From: Capitulum mitella
Lineage: Eukaryota; Arthropoda; Thecostraca; Pollicipedomorpha; Pollicipedidae
Assembly: GCA_030062745.1 (NCBI GenBank)
Contig: CP099841.1
Span: 30,631,398 to 30,695,397 of the forward strand
Direction: 5' to 3'
Length of the DNA stretch: 64,000 nucleotides
Positions 32,698 through 46,290 of the stretch are shown here, in pieces. Under the pieces are notes generated by a model. The model worked only from the letters and a program-made list of their open reading frames with translations, was not told the origin of the DNA and searched no databases. Position 1 is the stretch's first letter, and each line of letters starts with the position of its first letter. Position numbers and translations under genes: made by a program.

Positions 32698-35600
32698 GAC
32701 AATGGGAGAAAGGATGTTGAAAAAACTGACGGGTAGAAGACTGACAGACTAGCTTGTTGGTCATCTCCCTTTCACTATGTCAGAGGATGCTTTTGGCCTA
32801 TTAATCTCTCCCCTATCTCTTTAAGGACTTGAATCCCACAGGAAACATATAGGGACTGGGAAAGGATGGTGGCAGTCTGTGCACTACTACACTAGAGGCA
32901 AACTAACTTGTTACACGGTTCGTTTGAGCTTTAAATCAAAGCTCTAAATCGCGAGCTGACCTGAGCACCCGTTTAAGATCAGCATTAGCCCCATTCATAA
33001 GTAACATATGCCTGCAGGTGATATTACCATTCACGCAACGGCGCACTTGAAGAGTGCAATAAATACGCATGACGACGGAGCACTGAGAGCTTTGAAAATA
33101 ACCCACCATCGACAGGGAATGAACCTGCGCTTTTTGATTCTCAGTCTTACACCCCCAAGCCTCTCGGCCACGGCCATCAGCGGTCAGTTATTGTCTAACA
33201 TGGGATAACTCAGTAAACTTCACTGTTTCCCATCACATGGGATGCCATTTGAAAGCCCTAGTGCGGGTCGATATGTTCATCAAATTTTAGCCGCCTAAAT
33301 CACTGTTGACGGCACTCGAAAATCCCCGAGCCTAAGTAGAAAACGTGCCTGTCAATCAAACGACATGTCCTCTGCGCATACACTTATGCAACATGTTGAC
33401 AATTAAGCTTTGCAACGACTTAATTCGATACGATAGTCGGTAATGTCCTTACATAACACATTTAGCTGGATTAATTAGACGTCCAGAATAAGGTCATCCG
33501 ATGGCTACCTTACGGGCATTTATAGCTTTGTACAGTTTTTTTTAGATCATGTGATTTCACTTACGCTTCCAGGCGGTCATCTTTGGCTTGTTTTAAAGTT
33601 GAAGGCCCGGGTGAATCTAGAAGCATCTGATAACTGCTCTCGAATTTTCTTATCATGTTTTGTCACACGCGCTTGAACTTCATTACTCATTTCTTTTGGC
33701 GATGACTTGCACTCATGCCACCTGCAGCACAGTTCTATTCCTTATTTTGTTTACGGTTGTGGCAGCAGCGAATGGGATGGCGGTTTCGGCGCAACAGGTG
33801 GCGGCGCTGCCTTCAGCGAGTGCTTCAGAAGTGTTACGTACCTTGTGTGTGACGAATATTTTGAGACCAATGATTTCCCGTTCCTTCCAAAAGTTACATC
33901 CGAGAGATGTTAAGAGAGACGACCGCCCCCCTCCCCCTGACATCGCTCAACACTCACCCAGCCCGTGCTGGGCTGCCCAAAGCGGTGCCTTTCTGGGCGA
34001 TGGCGCACTCTGACCTTCTCTAAACATGCCGCTCCGTCCGCCCGCCGCCCATTGGGAGTTCACTCCCCCCCCCCCCACATACCTCACCTCACACGGATGT
34101 CTGATCTGCATGGCACAGAAATGATACAACAAACTAAAGCGCAAACTCAACGTTTCTCACTGGAGTTTCCTCCGAGAGCGGCAAAACATCGCCAATAACT
34201 GATGCTGCTACATCCCTGGTTGGCGTTGATGGCGACGTGTCCTGCTGAACGTCAGTTGTGTGTGGGTGTGGGGTGTCCCCAGCACATTCTTCTGTGGAAG
34301 TCGATGAGTTTTCCGATTCCTGGTAGCTTTGTAACCATTGTAGCCATTGCTGGTAGCCAGACTTCTCTGTCTTTACCTTTGCAGGCAAGAACGACATGCT
34401 TGGTATTCCGGTTTGCCGTCCCTCGCAGCACTAAGGAGCCTTTTCTTTTTGTGCACTTTCAGTGGATCACGCCAATACAATCGCTGCGATCTCGATATAT
34501 GGGTCAGAATGTTCGGTAACTACACGTCCGCCGACACTGACCATCTCCGCACGACATGCTGCTGCTACCAAACTTTTCCCTTTGTCTCATGGTTTCCAGC
34601 AGCGCACATGGCGCTTTATCGCCCCCGTGACGCATTTCCCGGTAACATGTAATGCTGGCCAGGGCAATGCGGCACGGCCATTTGTCATAGAAGAAATGTG
34701 ACAACATCTCCGCAGCCGCCAAGACATGATAAATTCTATGATATTACGAAACGTGTGGTATACAAATGAAAGAGAGCAATGGCTCTGGACATTCCGAACT
34801 ATTTTCCCGGTCTTTTATCAGTTTTTTGCTGATCCAGGTCGAAAATTCCCGACAAGGACGTTTTCGGTGAAAACATCGTGAATTTGATGTGCAGTGTGAC
34901 ATCGAAAACCAAAATGGGAAGTTTTCTCGATTTATAACGAATTAGAGCCCCATGGAGAACATCTTATCTGTTAAAAGTTTTAACTGGAATCACTGGCCAC
35001 GTATTCCAAATTTGGCCTTGAAAGTAGTCTCAAGGTCAAATAAAACGCAAAAGACATGTTGGAAAATGCACATACCAGAAACATGCAGTATTTTGTTTTC
35101 ACCTCTGTGATGTCCAAGCTTTGAAAACGGGTACATTGGTTACTGAAATGATACGCATTATTCCACCAAGAGCTTGGCCAAAATCACCAAATTAAACTAC
35201 TTTAACGTAAAAACCGAGCTGAGTCAGTGGAAATCTGAAATCCCAGCCAAAGGTTACCCAAGGGACCAAATTTCACCAAATTTTGAGACTATGGTGTGCT
35301 AATTTTTGTAGGTGCGTGGTCGATTTGTCCTGGGAAACCCCATGTATGAAGTCTCATCAGCTTGCAGCAAATTTTTCAGTTCCTGCGTAAAAGTTCAACT
35401 AGTGACGAACCCACTCGTGCCAACCTTTCTCGCGAGACAAACAAAGAGAACATCTGCTAAGTCCAACTTCTATTCATTTCATATTCATTTGTCAGTCATC
35501 CACACTGGCATCCACAACATTCAGAGACCCTTCCAGCCTTCCACGTAGCCTTCGAAAACACAACAGCATGCACGATGACAAACAGCGTGCTTTTGATGCT

Positions 35601-37033
35601 TCCTATGAATAAACAATACGGACCAGGAGGTACAAATATGACGTGATGTCAACCAATGAGAAAATGCAACGCAATGGAACGACGGGCGTAAACCGGCGAC
35701 GTGAAGGCCGCTGGACAAATTAGAGCTGGAGGTATCGCCTTGCGATTCCATGTATTACAGGACATGGGGCTGTATTGTTTGGCGCTAAAACTGGCCTTTC
35801 ATGGCAAGGATCGGATCACATTACTAGCAAAGAATGTCAACAACCTTGTTGTTAGAAGTGGGACGGCCTCGGGCATCCCAGACGTCTTTTTCAGAGTGCG
35901 TTGAACTCGGCCTGATACTAGAAATATTGTTTAAGAAACCTTAAACTTAAAAGCTTCTGGAAACAAAAAAAAAACAGACTATCCGAGAGGTTAAGAAAAT
36001 GACTGCCTTTAGTTTTAAATCTGTTAGGGTCATGACGTGGACTTTGTTACAGACATGTCTCTCTCAAGAAGGCAGTCTCTTAGACACCTCATTTTCATGA
36101 CCTGAGCCCTCTGGATTTTTCTCTGAGGATACCTGAAGTCCCAAGTGAACGGTAATAACTCCAGGAGCGTCCACAAACTTACCAAAGTGACCAAATCAGC
36201 TGTCCGTGGGGTCACACGATTGACATGCAGCGATGAGATCCAACTTGCCAAACGTCGAGCGCGAGTTTCTGGAGCGCGCTCATCCGGAACAAGTATTGTA
36301 CCGGAAGAAGCAAAAGAGAGGGAAGAGTGGTGCGCAGTAGAAGTGGTCGTCAAAATCACAGTCAGATTTCGCAGCCGCATCGAATAGATTCCCATGTAAA
36401 ATTCAGTTTGAAGGCATTTTCTCCTCTTCAGCGTTTCGATTGGATGACGTTTACCTTACCGCAGTCGCAAATTCGTGTTCGCTGATTTAAGAGTTTTTCG
36501 TTTGGGCAGCCCGCACACTCGAAAGCATGACATAGGGCGGCTTAGGTCTGTCAGCACAGGTTCTACATCTTGTGTCTGCACGTAAAATGCTAATAAACAC
36601 GATTTTATACCTTTTCAAAATTTCTCAAAACCACTTTTACACTTCCCTCTGCCTGCCAGTGAGTGGTGGCCCTCAGTTCCCGTGTTGTTTTCACTGGGCC
36701 TGAAAACCGCGTCATACCCGTAGAACATGCGGGTAAAATTTTGTGCGTTTCCGGCTGCTTGCTTGCCAGATATGATCACAAGACGACTGCGTTTAATCAT
36801 CTATATTTACACGATCATAACAGAACCAACATCACACGATCTCATCAAAAACATTCCAGTGCTGTTTCCACCACGTAAACCTATCGCTGCTATCCTACTG
36901 CTCTTCGTTGGACAACGTCTCTTTGACGCATGGTTACACAGGGGTATCACTCAGACTAGTAGCATGGTCTCGAGCTCACCACAGCTATGATGTCTTCAAC
37001 ATGTTTTTGTTGCATATGAAAGCAGGAAGCTTC

Positions 37034-37112
37034 TCCCTGCTGGGGGACTGGGCTCGAACGAAGAAATCGCGTGCCTGTTGACCTACAACTGTAGCTGCGC
37101 CCTCAGTCACCT
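37034..37112 (-). repeat. Possible tRNA-derived SINE fragment
   Basis: On the minus strand GCGCAGCTACAGTTGTAGG is followed about 40 nt later by CGTTCGAGCCC, resembling the A and B boxes of a tRNA promoter. The cloverleaf does not fold well, so a SINE head is likelier than a functional tRNA. Weak evidence. Confidence 0.25.
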
Positions 37113-37118
37113 CCTTGA

Positions 37119-38523
37119 TCACTCTCTCTGTTGACTGAGTGTGGATGGAGTAGCTAAGTGACTAATGGGCCGTGGCTGAGAAGCTACTGATCTGTTCCTT
37201 TGGAATATTGTTGGTAAATGCGGTTTCGCGGGACTTTCCCTGCGTTTCAGGCGATGAGTTGTTCCATTGAAGTCGCTTGGGAGTCCAGTCATGGGCTGAT
37301 CCTGGTCTTCACTCTGAAGTTGCCTTCGTGTGTAGCATGCAAACTGCCCAGTGGCATCTATCACCCAGCTTCCCTCTAGGTGCGTATTCGTGCCTCCATT
37401 CCACCATGTGTTTCCGTTGTAGCTATTCCCTCTTAGTACCATGTCTGTTTCGGTGGCAACATAACCCTCCATGATGTCATACAGGCCCTCCGCTACCATG
37501 TTAGACGATTTTCTGGGGTGACCTGTTTCCTCTGGGTGAAATGACCCAGATACTTTCCATTGGGCTCTCAGGTCACAGAAACATGCTCGTCCACCACGAC
37601 CCTAGGGAGCAGCCTGCCCCTCTGGCTGGATACCGTGGTCATCGCCTTGTCTTTCCTTCTATCGAAATAAATCGCCTGGATCCTGCCGTCCAGCTACACC
37701 TTCCACTCACCCTGCTCTTTGGGGCCAGTCATGGCAGCTTGTCTGGCTTTACTACTCTTCCCATGGCCACATGCGAGGAAGGCCATGTCTGGGGATAGAA
37801 ATCTCGCCACAGTCAGGTCCTGGAGGAAACCAGAAGCCATTGCAACTGCCGTTGTGGGAGATAAACCCCACTCTTATGCTAATTTAAGCTGTGCTGGCGA
37901 CTGGCATCACACTCCTCTTGGTACTAGGTGTTCCCGGATCGAAATACCTCTATACCAGGGTTGCTAGACCACCCAGTCTGTAACGTAGGAGCGAGTTCAC
38001 TAGCCTTGCTGACTCATCTTCTTTGCCTCCAATGCAGAGTGTGCTCCTTTTTCTCTTCTTACCCATTGCCTTGATCCACCTCAGACCGCTTGTCCTCCTC
38101 CCCTGCCAATATCCTGTCACACAATGTCAGGTCTTCCTCCTTCTTCTGCTGCAACCTGATGTTCTCCTCACGCAGCTTCCTGATTCTCTACGGTAGAGCT
38201 GACACCTCAGTTGCTTCTCTTTTCCCTTTGAATCGCCCATTGATTTCTCTCACCTCATTAAGTCCCGTCTGCGTGACCGACCTCTCCCCTACTTTGTTTC
38301 TCTGTGAGTGAAGCCAGCGTGGCTTCATGAGTGGCAATTAACACTCCAGTCGGCAGTCACAGGAGACGTGGGCCTTCGCCTTGCGCTCAGTCGGCTTGGG
38401 GCAGCCGGATCCCGAATTCTTGCACAGATAAATGCTGTGGCGACAGGCTGTGATGCCTACCACTCTGTCAGACTTCTTGATCAGGTTCTTTTTTAGTCGC
38501 TTATTAGTCTTGTCCCAAGCCAC
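37119..38523 (-). pseudogene. Decayed coding relic of unknown family
   Basis: Reading the minus strand from 38523, coding-like fragments appear in sequence broken by stops and frame changes: a Lys-rich segment ending in a Cys-rich stretch (G-C-P-K-P...C-D-C-R-L-E-C), then a coiled-coil-like stretch (R-I-R-K-L-R-E-E-N-I-R-L-Q-Q-K-K-E-E-D-L), then a longer frame from 37499 to 37119 rich in Thr, Asn and Gly. The order and charge pattern suggest one former protein, perhaps of a transposable element, but I do not recognise it. It could also be chance. Confidence 0.3.
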
Positions 38524-40347
38524 TTAGGTAGATTTCCCCAAAGTTTCCCCAGTTTGTTTACGAGAATTTATTCTAAAATTATTACGGTGGGTTTGAACAT
38601 AACGTGGGCCTTTTGCCACTGTGACAGAACAAAGCGTGCAGGTTCTCTGGCATTGCTTTGCTTGGTGAGTTTCTGTTTCGCGATTACTTCATACATAGCA
38701 CTCTCCTGCATCAATATTCCTCTCCTTATCGCATCTCTGTTAATAGACTCTTCAGATGGCAGGAACTCTTTTCCTGAGCCAAACAACCGCCAGCTTACTG
38801 CAAAAATTCTGCCTGGTTCTAGGCTTCGACGACATGGGATTCTATTCCATGGATGAATTCGCCATTTCCGTAAAAAAGGAATGGGTCAGGAAAAAGGAAT
38901 AAGTTGTGGAGGCGTAAGAGCAATATTGTATTGACAGCCTACGCCATCTGGCGCAACTGGAGTACGCCGAAAATGACGGCGAAAGTTGACGTGGGCCTCA
39001 ATTTTCAGCGCATGCCCGTCTGAGCCGCAACAAATGGATTTTTCTTTACAGGATGCAGAGCACAGCAAGTGTGGATCGAGAGTAGGAGTGGAGGGGAGGC
39101 TGTTCCTCCCTGACGAAAAAAAGCGCTCTGCACCGAAGGTGCATGGGCGCCTCGCAGACCAGTGGGGTGCCGGAAACGCCCAATTGAGTAACGAAATGGC
39201 GGTCACTCCTCAAAACCCAATCACACTCCCTGAAGCATAGAATTCCGCATTGTGGCGCCCATGTTAACCGGGAAAAATGGCCCTCCTGCGGCAAGCTGGT
39301 CTTCATCAATGAACATTCTGAAGCTGCCTCTGGTGCACAGAGTATCTGTTATGTCAACAGCCCAAAACAGCTAGGCGAGACAAATATTTTGAACACTTTT
39401 CAAGGCTCCGTCCCCTTCGATTCACCAATCATGCTGTAAAAGACGAAGAAGTTCATCTTCATGTGCGACCAAATGAATGCGCGCCGAGGCGTAACTGGAC
39501 GCGATCATAGCACGGTTAATTACTCGCGTAAAGTTGGAAGGAGCAGTAATTTAGCACCAAACACCCCCACATATTTCACAAAGGTCGGCAGCAGCATTCG
39601 AAAGATAGCGAAAGTTGGCTAGCGACAGTAATATCAAATTGTCAACCCGATGGTGGGTTTCATAACCGACATCGGTCAAAGTAATACTAGATTCGCACCG
39701 TTTTCAGATACTTCCCATAAAAATGCGTTTCCGGTAAGGTAAATACCCTCCAGTCAAAAAATGGGGACGAAAAGAGTTTTTTGAAACTGAATTTTACATG
39801 GGAATCTGCCCGATACAAGACGAAGAGCAGACATTTTTAGTTTCGTCCCGACTGACAACCACTCGTAGCGTGCAGTAGACAGGATCGATTTTATACTTTT
39901 GTTCCGGGGAGCATTCCCCTACGCCCTCGTAGCGGAATGCTGGACCTTTAAACCTGGATCTTAAAACAACGAAAAACGTGGAAATCAAAATTTCCGAAAA
40001 TATTTCTGGAGTGCCAACTTTTTGTTCCAGTGGTCATGTTTTGCGTTCCCAAGACATTAAATTTTCTCTGTAATTAGTATTGAAATAGGAATGTAGCACC
40101 CAACATTTTCGCCTTTTGTGTCATGTGAAAACCTGAAGTTTCAGAATGATAGGACATTGCTTGTTAACTGCATTGATAACATGAAGTATGTTTCACGAAA
40201 AACTTAAATGACATATTTGCAACTTGATGAATGGCAATGTATTACACTGAAAACTAATTGATCATTGCCGGACTACCATGTCCCCTTTGGTGACATGTCG
40301 GTGCAATGATAATTTCCAGAAAAGGTAAAGTCGCCTTTGCTACCGTA
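38524..40347. other. Intergenic stretch without supported gene
   Basis: Only chance-length open frames in both orientations, with no domain, splice pattern or repeat structure I can defend. Confidence 0.45.
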
Positions 40348-41928
40348 TTACTAACGAGAATTCACCATTTCTGACACGCACTGGCACTGGGCAGGCACGT
40401 CTAGACAAGACAGAATGGTCCTGAGTATTCGATGGCAAACGCCGTCTCGTCTCTGCTCTCAGTTCACGTGACGTATACGCCTCGCCATGGGGTAGTGGGT
40501 AGAAAGAACAGCCGCCCATCGGCAAATACCAAGGTGGTACCGCCATAACACTTCACAGAAGCCCGTTTCCGAGACGCTCAGTACAGGATGTTGACGTCAC
40601 CAGTGCCTGGTGCCGGCATCCGCGCAACATGTAAGGAACGGCAAGTGAATAAAGAGTCGCTTGTTCAGCACGGATGTTTCTGGATTTTGTCATGTTCTGC
40701 TGGCATGCTTGATCGATATGTTTCATCTTAAATTTCCTATTCATTTGGAGTTCTCGGAGAGCCCGCCGGATGGTGGCGTGCGGTATTATACAACAGTATG
40801 GCGCAGCGGGGTTGGTGGCTCTATTTTGAGCCGGGTATTTTGCTGTCGTTTCGGCCGGAACCTTCTTCGGTGCGTCAGGACGTCCAGTGGCGGCGGCTGC
40901 CGAGAGCGGACCGTAGCCACAGCCACGTAACTACAGTCCGTACTGTATCTACCGTTTACTATTGGCAGCCGCCGCGACTGGACGTCCTGACTCACCAAAG
41001 AAGGTCCACAGTCAAAAGGACTGCAAAATATCCGGCTCTTTTCAGGGTCGCCAACCCTGCTGCGGCATGTAAGTCATCAGACAACTTATAATTTCTCTAT
41101 GTTGAGTTTGATTTCTGAATGCCATTATTCTCAACTTTATGTGTATTAAAGATAACGTCGTTTATGTATATTATGGATGGGTGGATGGCAGCATGGGTCA
41201 TTATCGTATTGTATGGTGCAGGGAAGTTGGCTTTGGGAAGCGCTGGGGATTTTGCAGTCGTTTTGGCCGTTGATCTTCTGCGGTGCGTCAGGACGTCCAG
41301 TGGCGGCGGCTGCCTGCAGAAGACGGTAGACACAGTCCGGACTGTAGGCTGTGGCTACAGTCCGCTCTCGGTGGCCGCCGCCACTAGACGTCCTAACGCA
41401 TCGAAGAAGGTCCATGGCCGAAACGACAGCAAAATACCCGGCTCTTTCCAGAGCCACCAACTCCGCTGCGCCATACAATACGATAATACCTCACATCACC
41501 ATCCAGCGGGCTCTCCGAGCACTCCAACTGCAAAGATAACTTTAAGTGGAACATATCGAACAAGCACACTAGCATAATATGAGAAAACGCAGAAACATCT
41601 GAGCTGTACTGGTGGCGCTGTATTCCTTTGCCGCTCCTCACATGCTGCGCAGCTGCCCGGCACCAGGCCACCAGTGACGTCAACGCCCTGCACTGAGCGC
41701 CTCGGAAACAGATTAATGTTCATTGCTTTGACGGTACCCCCTTGGTAACTGCCGATGCGCGGCTGCTCTTTCTATCTACTCCCCCATGGCGAGCCGTATG
41801 CGTCACGCGATCCGAGAGCAGCGAGGAGACAGCGTTTGTCATCGGATACCCAGGACCGTTGTGCCTTCTCGAAACGCGCCTGCCGAGTGCTAGTGTGTGT
41901 CAGAAACGGTGAATTTTCGTCATTAACG
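40348..41928. mobile_element. Fold-back element with nested inverted arms (about 1.6 kb)
   Basis: Outer arms of about 590 bp are reverse complements: 40348-40935 pairs with 41340-41928, starting AACGAGAATTCACC on the left and matching AATGACGAAAATTCACC on the opposite strand at the right. A further inverted pair, about 40950-41080 with 41190-41339, repeats the inner part of the arm (GTCAGGACGTCCAGTGGCGGCGGC), so the element can form one large or two smaller hairpins. The centre (41080-41190) is unique. No transposase frame; arms differ by scattered substitutions, so the insertion is old. Confidence 0.85.
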
Positions 41929-43569
41929 AGACAGTTAAGGTGACTGAAATTTTTATGTAAATCACCGTTGCGTCGATACGTCATCAAAGGGCATTCAGTA
42001 CGGCAATGACCCATCCTTTTCCATTGTAATCTTTTCATTGCCATTCATCAAGTTGCATGCACACCATTTACATCCTTCGTCCATCAGTGCAATTAACAAA
42101 TAATGCCTATCATTCAGACACTTCAAGTTTTCGCGTGCCACAAACGATGACGTTGTTCGGTTGTCATCTTCCTGTTTTGCGTCTTCAATCAATGCAGAAT
42201 TAATTGTCTCGGTAATGCAAAACATGACCTTTTCAACAAAAAATTGGCATTATAAGAATATTTTGGGGAATTTTTTATTTCGATGTTTTCCTATTGTTTA
42301 AAGGTCCTATGCAAGCTATGGTTCGTAAAATAATGCTCTCCAGAAGAAAAGTCCAAAATCGATGTGATCTTATGTTCAATGCAAGCAAAACAGCATTGTT
42401 CATGGCATACATTGATGGACTTTTTATCACCCAGTCTTACTCAACACACTTCGTTTGCTTGATTAAAATGCGCCTTTTTCGCGGGACTTCCTCCATAAAT
42501 ATGTATGTTTGACACAAGAAAGAACACTTAAGCATTTTACATTTGTTTGGGGCCCCTCTCTTCCTCCAGAGCGCGTGCACGTTTTCGGGGCTGACCACCC
42601 AACTGCATTGGACCGAAGAGCTGTATCGGTGATTTTTCTGCAGGCTGGATTCTTCAGGTCAAAAGGACACACAGACTAAGAGTCATGTTACCCGGTGACA
42701 CATCTCATTCAATGCGGACAAATCTGCTGCTGATTCAACATCCTGCTGTGACCTCTGCATACGCTTGCTATCCCCCACGACACGTAAATATTTTCCTGGG
42801 TAACGAGCTCCAGGCATCTTAAACGGTAACATCCTGATAGGATAACCACATTTAGTTCATTAATCATTTAAACCAAACGTAGTGCAGCACACTGAGCTGT
42901 TCCATGTTAATGTGTACATAACTCGTTATGAGACAGCGCTTTTATAACAGACGGTCGGGAATGCAATCTGTCCTTACGTGTTTACTGAAATCAGCATGAC
43001 CAATCTGGAAAAAAGTTCTTCTTCCGCTGCAATCGGCAAAACCAGCGACTTAGTTTGCAATGGAGAACGAGGCGGCAAATGACAGAACATGCTGAGATGT
43101 CGCCTGTGGGGCAACGGGAAAGGCAGGAACCTTCCCTCACAATAATCGTTCATTCATCATCGAGACAACTTTGCTTACCAATCGGAGAACATAATTAGAG
43201 CTCTGAATTATCCAACTCCTGGCAGTGAGGTGAGGAAGTAGGAGTTCAATGGTGTCAACCTTCCAATTCTTATTTTTAAGTATGCAGATGTCTGAGCTGA
43301 CATCAGCTCTGCATTATGCTTTTCGCAGCATATCCATAAACCTGCGAAGCTAAGTTTCATAGGAAGCATTTGTAAATACTTAAAATCATTTGAATATGAA
43401 TAGATGCATGGATATTTTGGACACCTGAGTATTTCACGTGATAATTCAATCGTCAGCTGGTCTAAACATCTCACTTGTTATTTAATTACTTATGGAGAAT
43501 TATTTAACGAGCTCTACCTATATGTCTGCAACATCGTCATGCGAAACTCCGACCCCTGTCAATCCTACA

Positions 43570-43745
43570 ACCCAAACAATAACCCAAACATACATACATA
43601 AACAAAAAACAAAAAAACATAAAATAAAACAAACAATACATAAACAAACATACATAAACAAAAAAAATACAAAACAAAAAAACACACATAAACAAACATA
43701 TACAACCCAAACAACAAACCCAATCAATACAAACCCAAACAAGTG
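43570..43745. repeat. Low-complexity A/C-rich tract (ACATAAACAAA-like units)
   Basis: Irregular repeats of ATAAACAAAC and CATACATAAACA with no G for long runs. It generates spurious Lys/Thr/Gln-rich or Val/Phe/Cys-rich frames. Confidence 0.9.
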
Positions 43746-45190
43746 TCAAGACTTCTACCAAAACGTGCGGAGTGGCATGCTGAGGATAGCAGGCTCCGCC
43801 GCTGCCCATGTTGGCAGAAGCGCCACAATGGGCCAAAATAGGAAACGGCACTGATGCTTTCAATGTGTTTGTTTCCTTTCAGTGCCGATACTAAACAAAA
43901 TATAATACATAACAAATCATAGATCGATTTTCCACACTGGTAGGTCGTTTGCCATCCGGCTGCTGTCAGGAGTCAATATGGCCGCCGGTATCAAGGTGAG
44001 GCATTCGCGGCGATGGTCGGCAGCCGATCGGTACAGCGTCCTTTCTCGGCGCTGGCCATCGTGAGATCTCGGTAACAAAGTGGGAGTAAGGAAGCATCAT
44101 CAGAGATAACGAGGACAAGATGATGAATTAACTACAACAACCCGGTCGGAGTAGGTTTTTCGTAAAGCATTTATCAACGTTTGTACGTATCAGCGTACAG
44201 TAGGACAGAAAACATGCTTCCATCAAAGCCCAAGAGGGTCAATTTTCTCAGGAACATGGGGAGGTAGGAAGCAATACAATGTGGCCACAATGGCTCGACC
44301 AAGAACCGGCGATTTCGTCCCACCACGTCCTGGCGCAAAAACGTTCTCTTTGCTGCCACGAACAGAGATATTGTTGAGTGGAACTCCGAGGCCACAACCG
44401 AGCGCACGTCTGCAGTTATACGGTAGAGGGACACTGGCATTTCCCACAGCAATGCTGGCGGGATGGTTGTCACTTGTTTGAGCATTTTTAAATTGCCATT
44501 GCCTCCTTATGAAAACTACGTTTACCACCGAACTGATCTCGATGGGAAGGAACATCGAATGAGGACATCGAATCGAAGGAGAGAAAGCCAGGGGTCGATA
44601 GACAGAAGGTTAGTATGACATCTCGCGCGCTGGTGGCGAAGGTAGGCAAATTATCTCCCCCGTCTCCTGATTTATTCAACCGATCGCAATGAAATTCCGT
44701 GGGAAGGTAGCCTGGCTGGTCATCCTACAACTCTCAGAATCTGAAACATCTTGGTGAAGTATCCCGATCAAACGAGGTCCATCGTGAACCGTTTTCTTTG
44801 TCCAGATCTTATGAGCTGATCGCAGCAAAGTTCCATGGTAGCTTAGCCCTTATGATGAAATTACATACAAGATAGCGGTGATCCAGGTTAGGTTAATCAA
44901 AGTTTAGGACGGTGTCTGAAATGGTGCGCTTCATCGCAGTGTAACATAACCTGGTGGCTTATTCGTAAACATGATAAAGTTATTTATCCACAAGTCAAGT
45001 GAACTCAGTAGGTCATTTTACATCATCCGAAGTCAACCAAGATCAACAAAATTAAACCTCACAATGTCTGATAAAGTTCATTCGTCTATGATAACTCCCA
45101 ATATGCTTCTAAAAGTAACGTCTTTCATGAGTATCGTATTCAATAATTCGCCTTGCATGACCCCATTCCGTCCAACCTAACCTGCCTGCA

Positions 45191-45227
45191 CTTCTGGGCA
45201 TCTGCGATGAATGCAGATGCCCAGAAG
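45191..45227. repeat. Perfect hairpin, 15 bp stem, 7 nt loop
   Basis: CTTCTGGGCATCTGC and its exact reverse complement are separated by GATGAAT. No T-run follows and there is no neighbouring gene. Confidence 0.85.
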
Positions 45228-46278
45228 CCAAACTCATCACCAAATCTTCATGGGCCATTAAAGAATGAGCATTTTAAATTTCTAACCTCGGCTGACCTCG
45301 ACTTACCTGGCCGAGGCCGCTTTTGTTTTTAGATTAACTCATTCATTGTTTATAACAACCAACTCCCTACGAAGTTTCTTTGACGTCAAGGGAACAGGTC
45401 ATACCACACGCGCTGGCAGACGGCTGAAAATCACACACACTGTTGGGTGGAGCCATTTTTTCCCTCTATCTATTCGACAGATTCCGGCGGAATATTATTG
45501 GACAGAGGAATGTGCGATGAAGTTTCAGCTGTCAGAAAACGAATGTTCAGTGACAAGTCCATTTAGGTAAAACGAGGTTTTATGTCAAATAAGAAACACA
45601 CTTGTCTTTCTCGAGATCTGCTTACCAATTTGCCACCAAACTTTACGGAATCTCGGCCTCTTTGATGAACTAACATAACACGAAGCGAAGTTAACATAGG
45701 TGAGGTCCATCGCGGTGGGGCTAAGTCTAAAAATAGCACCACTTAACATTTTCCAAAAAGCCCACCCATGGAGAAGTCGCTTACCGGGATCGCAAAATAG
45801 GAAACGGGAGGGCCATTGCTATTAAACTGACGAAACGGAGTTCACATTATTTTCAAATGAAATCGTTACGTTTAAATAACGGAACAAAAGAGAAATATAA
45901 GAAAAGTGGAAACCTAAGTGAAGGGAATAGCTGGAACTTCTACTAAACCATTATATATGTTTTGCAGAGGACTTGAGCTTCGAACATGCAAACGCTTGGA
46001 TTTGGGTACCGGTGGCGGTTGAGGGTAACATACGTTCGTTGGCGATTAGAAACTTCTGATTCCCTGGTCTGCTTCATTGACACTGAAAATGCAGAATCAC
46101 TAATGGTTAGACGGCGCAGTGTTCCCCAAGGACAAGAACACGGATAACGGTGGACAATGTGGTGAGATTTGTTTAATCCAGCTTTTAGTGTGTCTGAACT
46201 GGATACTGCAAGCATTGCTTCTGAAAGGAGCATGACCTCATGTCGATGAGTCATGGGAGTCGGAATAGTGAAGGCGTG

Positions 46279-46290
46279 AGGTTCGAGTCC
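46279..46290 (+). repeat. tRNA B-box-like motif, probable SINE remnant
   Basis: GGTTCGAGTCCC is a perfect B-box match. Sequence starting at GGAGCAT (about 46225) and ending ATGTGCC can pair six of seven acceptor positions, but the T and anticodon stems are poor. A TTAATAATAAAG tail follows. Confidence 0.3.

Larger units (their letters stand above)
29849..37020. other. Intergenic region upstream of the inhibitor gene
   Basis: Apart from the MITE at 31.4-32.7 kb I see no supported gene. The longest open frames (around 33.7-34.4 kb) have no recognisable domain. A C homopolymer lies near 34068. Confidence 0.5.

Noticed and set aside
33660-34397. Open frames around 33.7-34.4 kb on both strands
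   Set aside because: Signal-like start on plus and a Ser/Thr-rich frame on minus, but no domain, overlapping opposite frames and no splice model.
43518-43863. Cys/Val/Phe-rich membrane-like frames on minus
   Set aside because: Complement of the A/C low-complexity tract.
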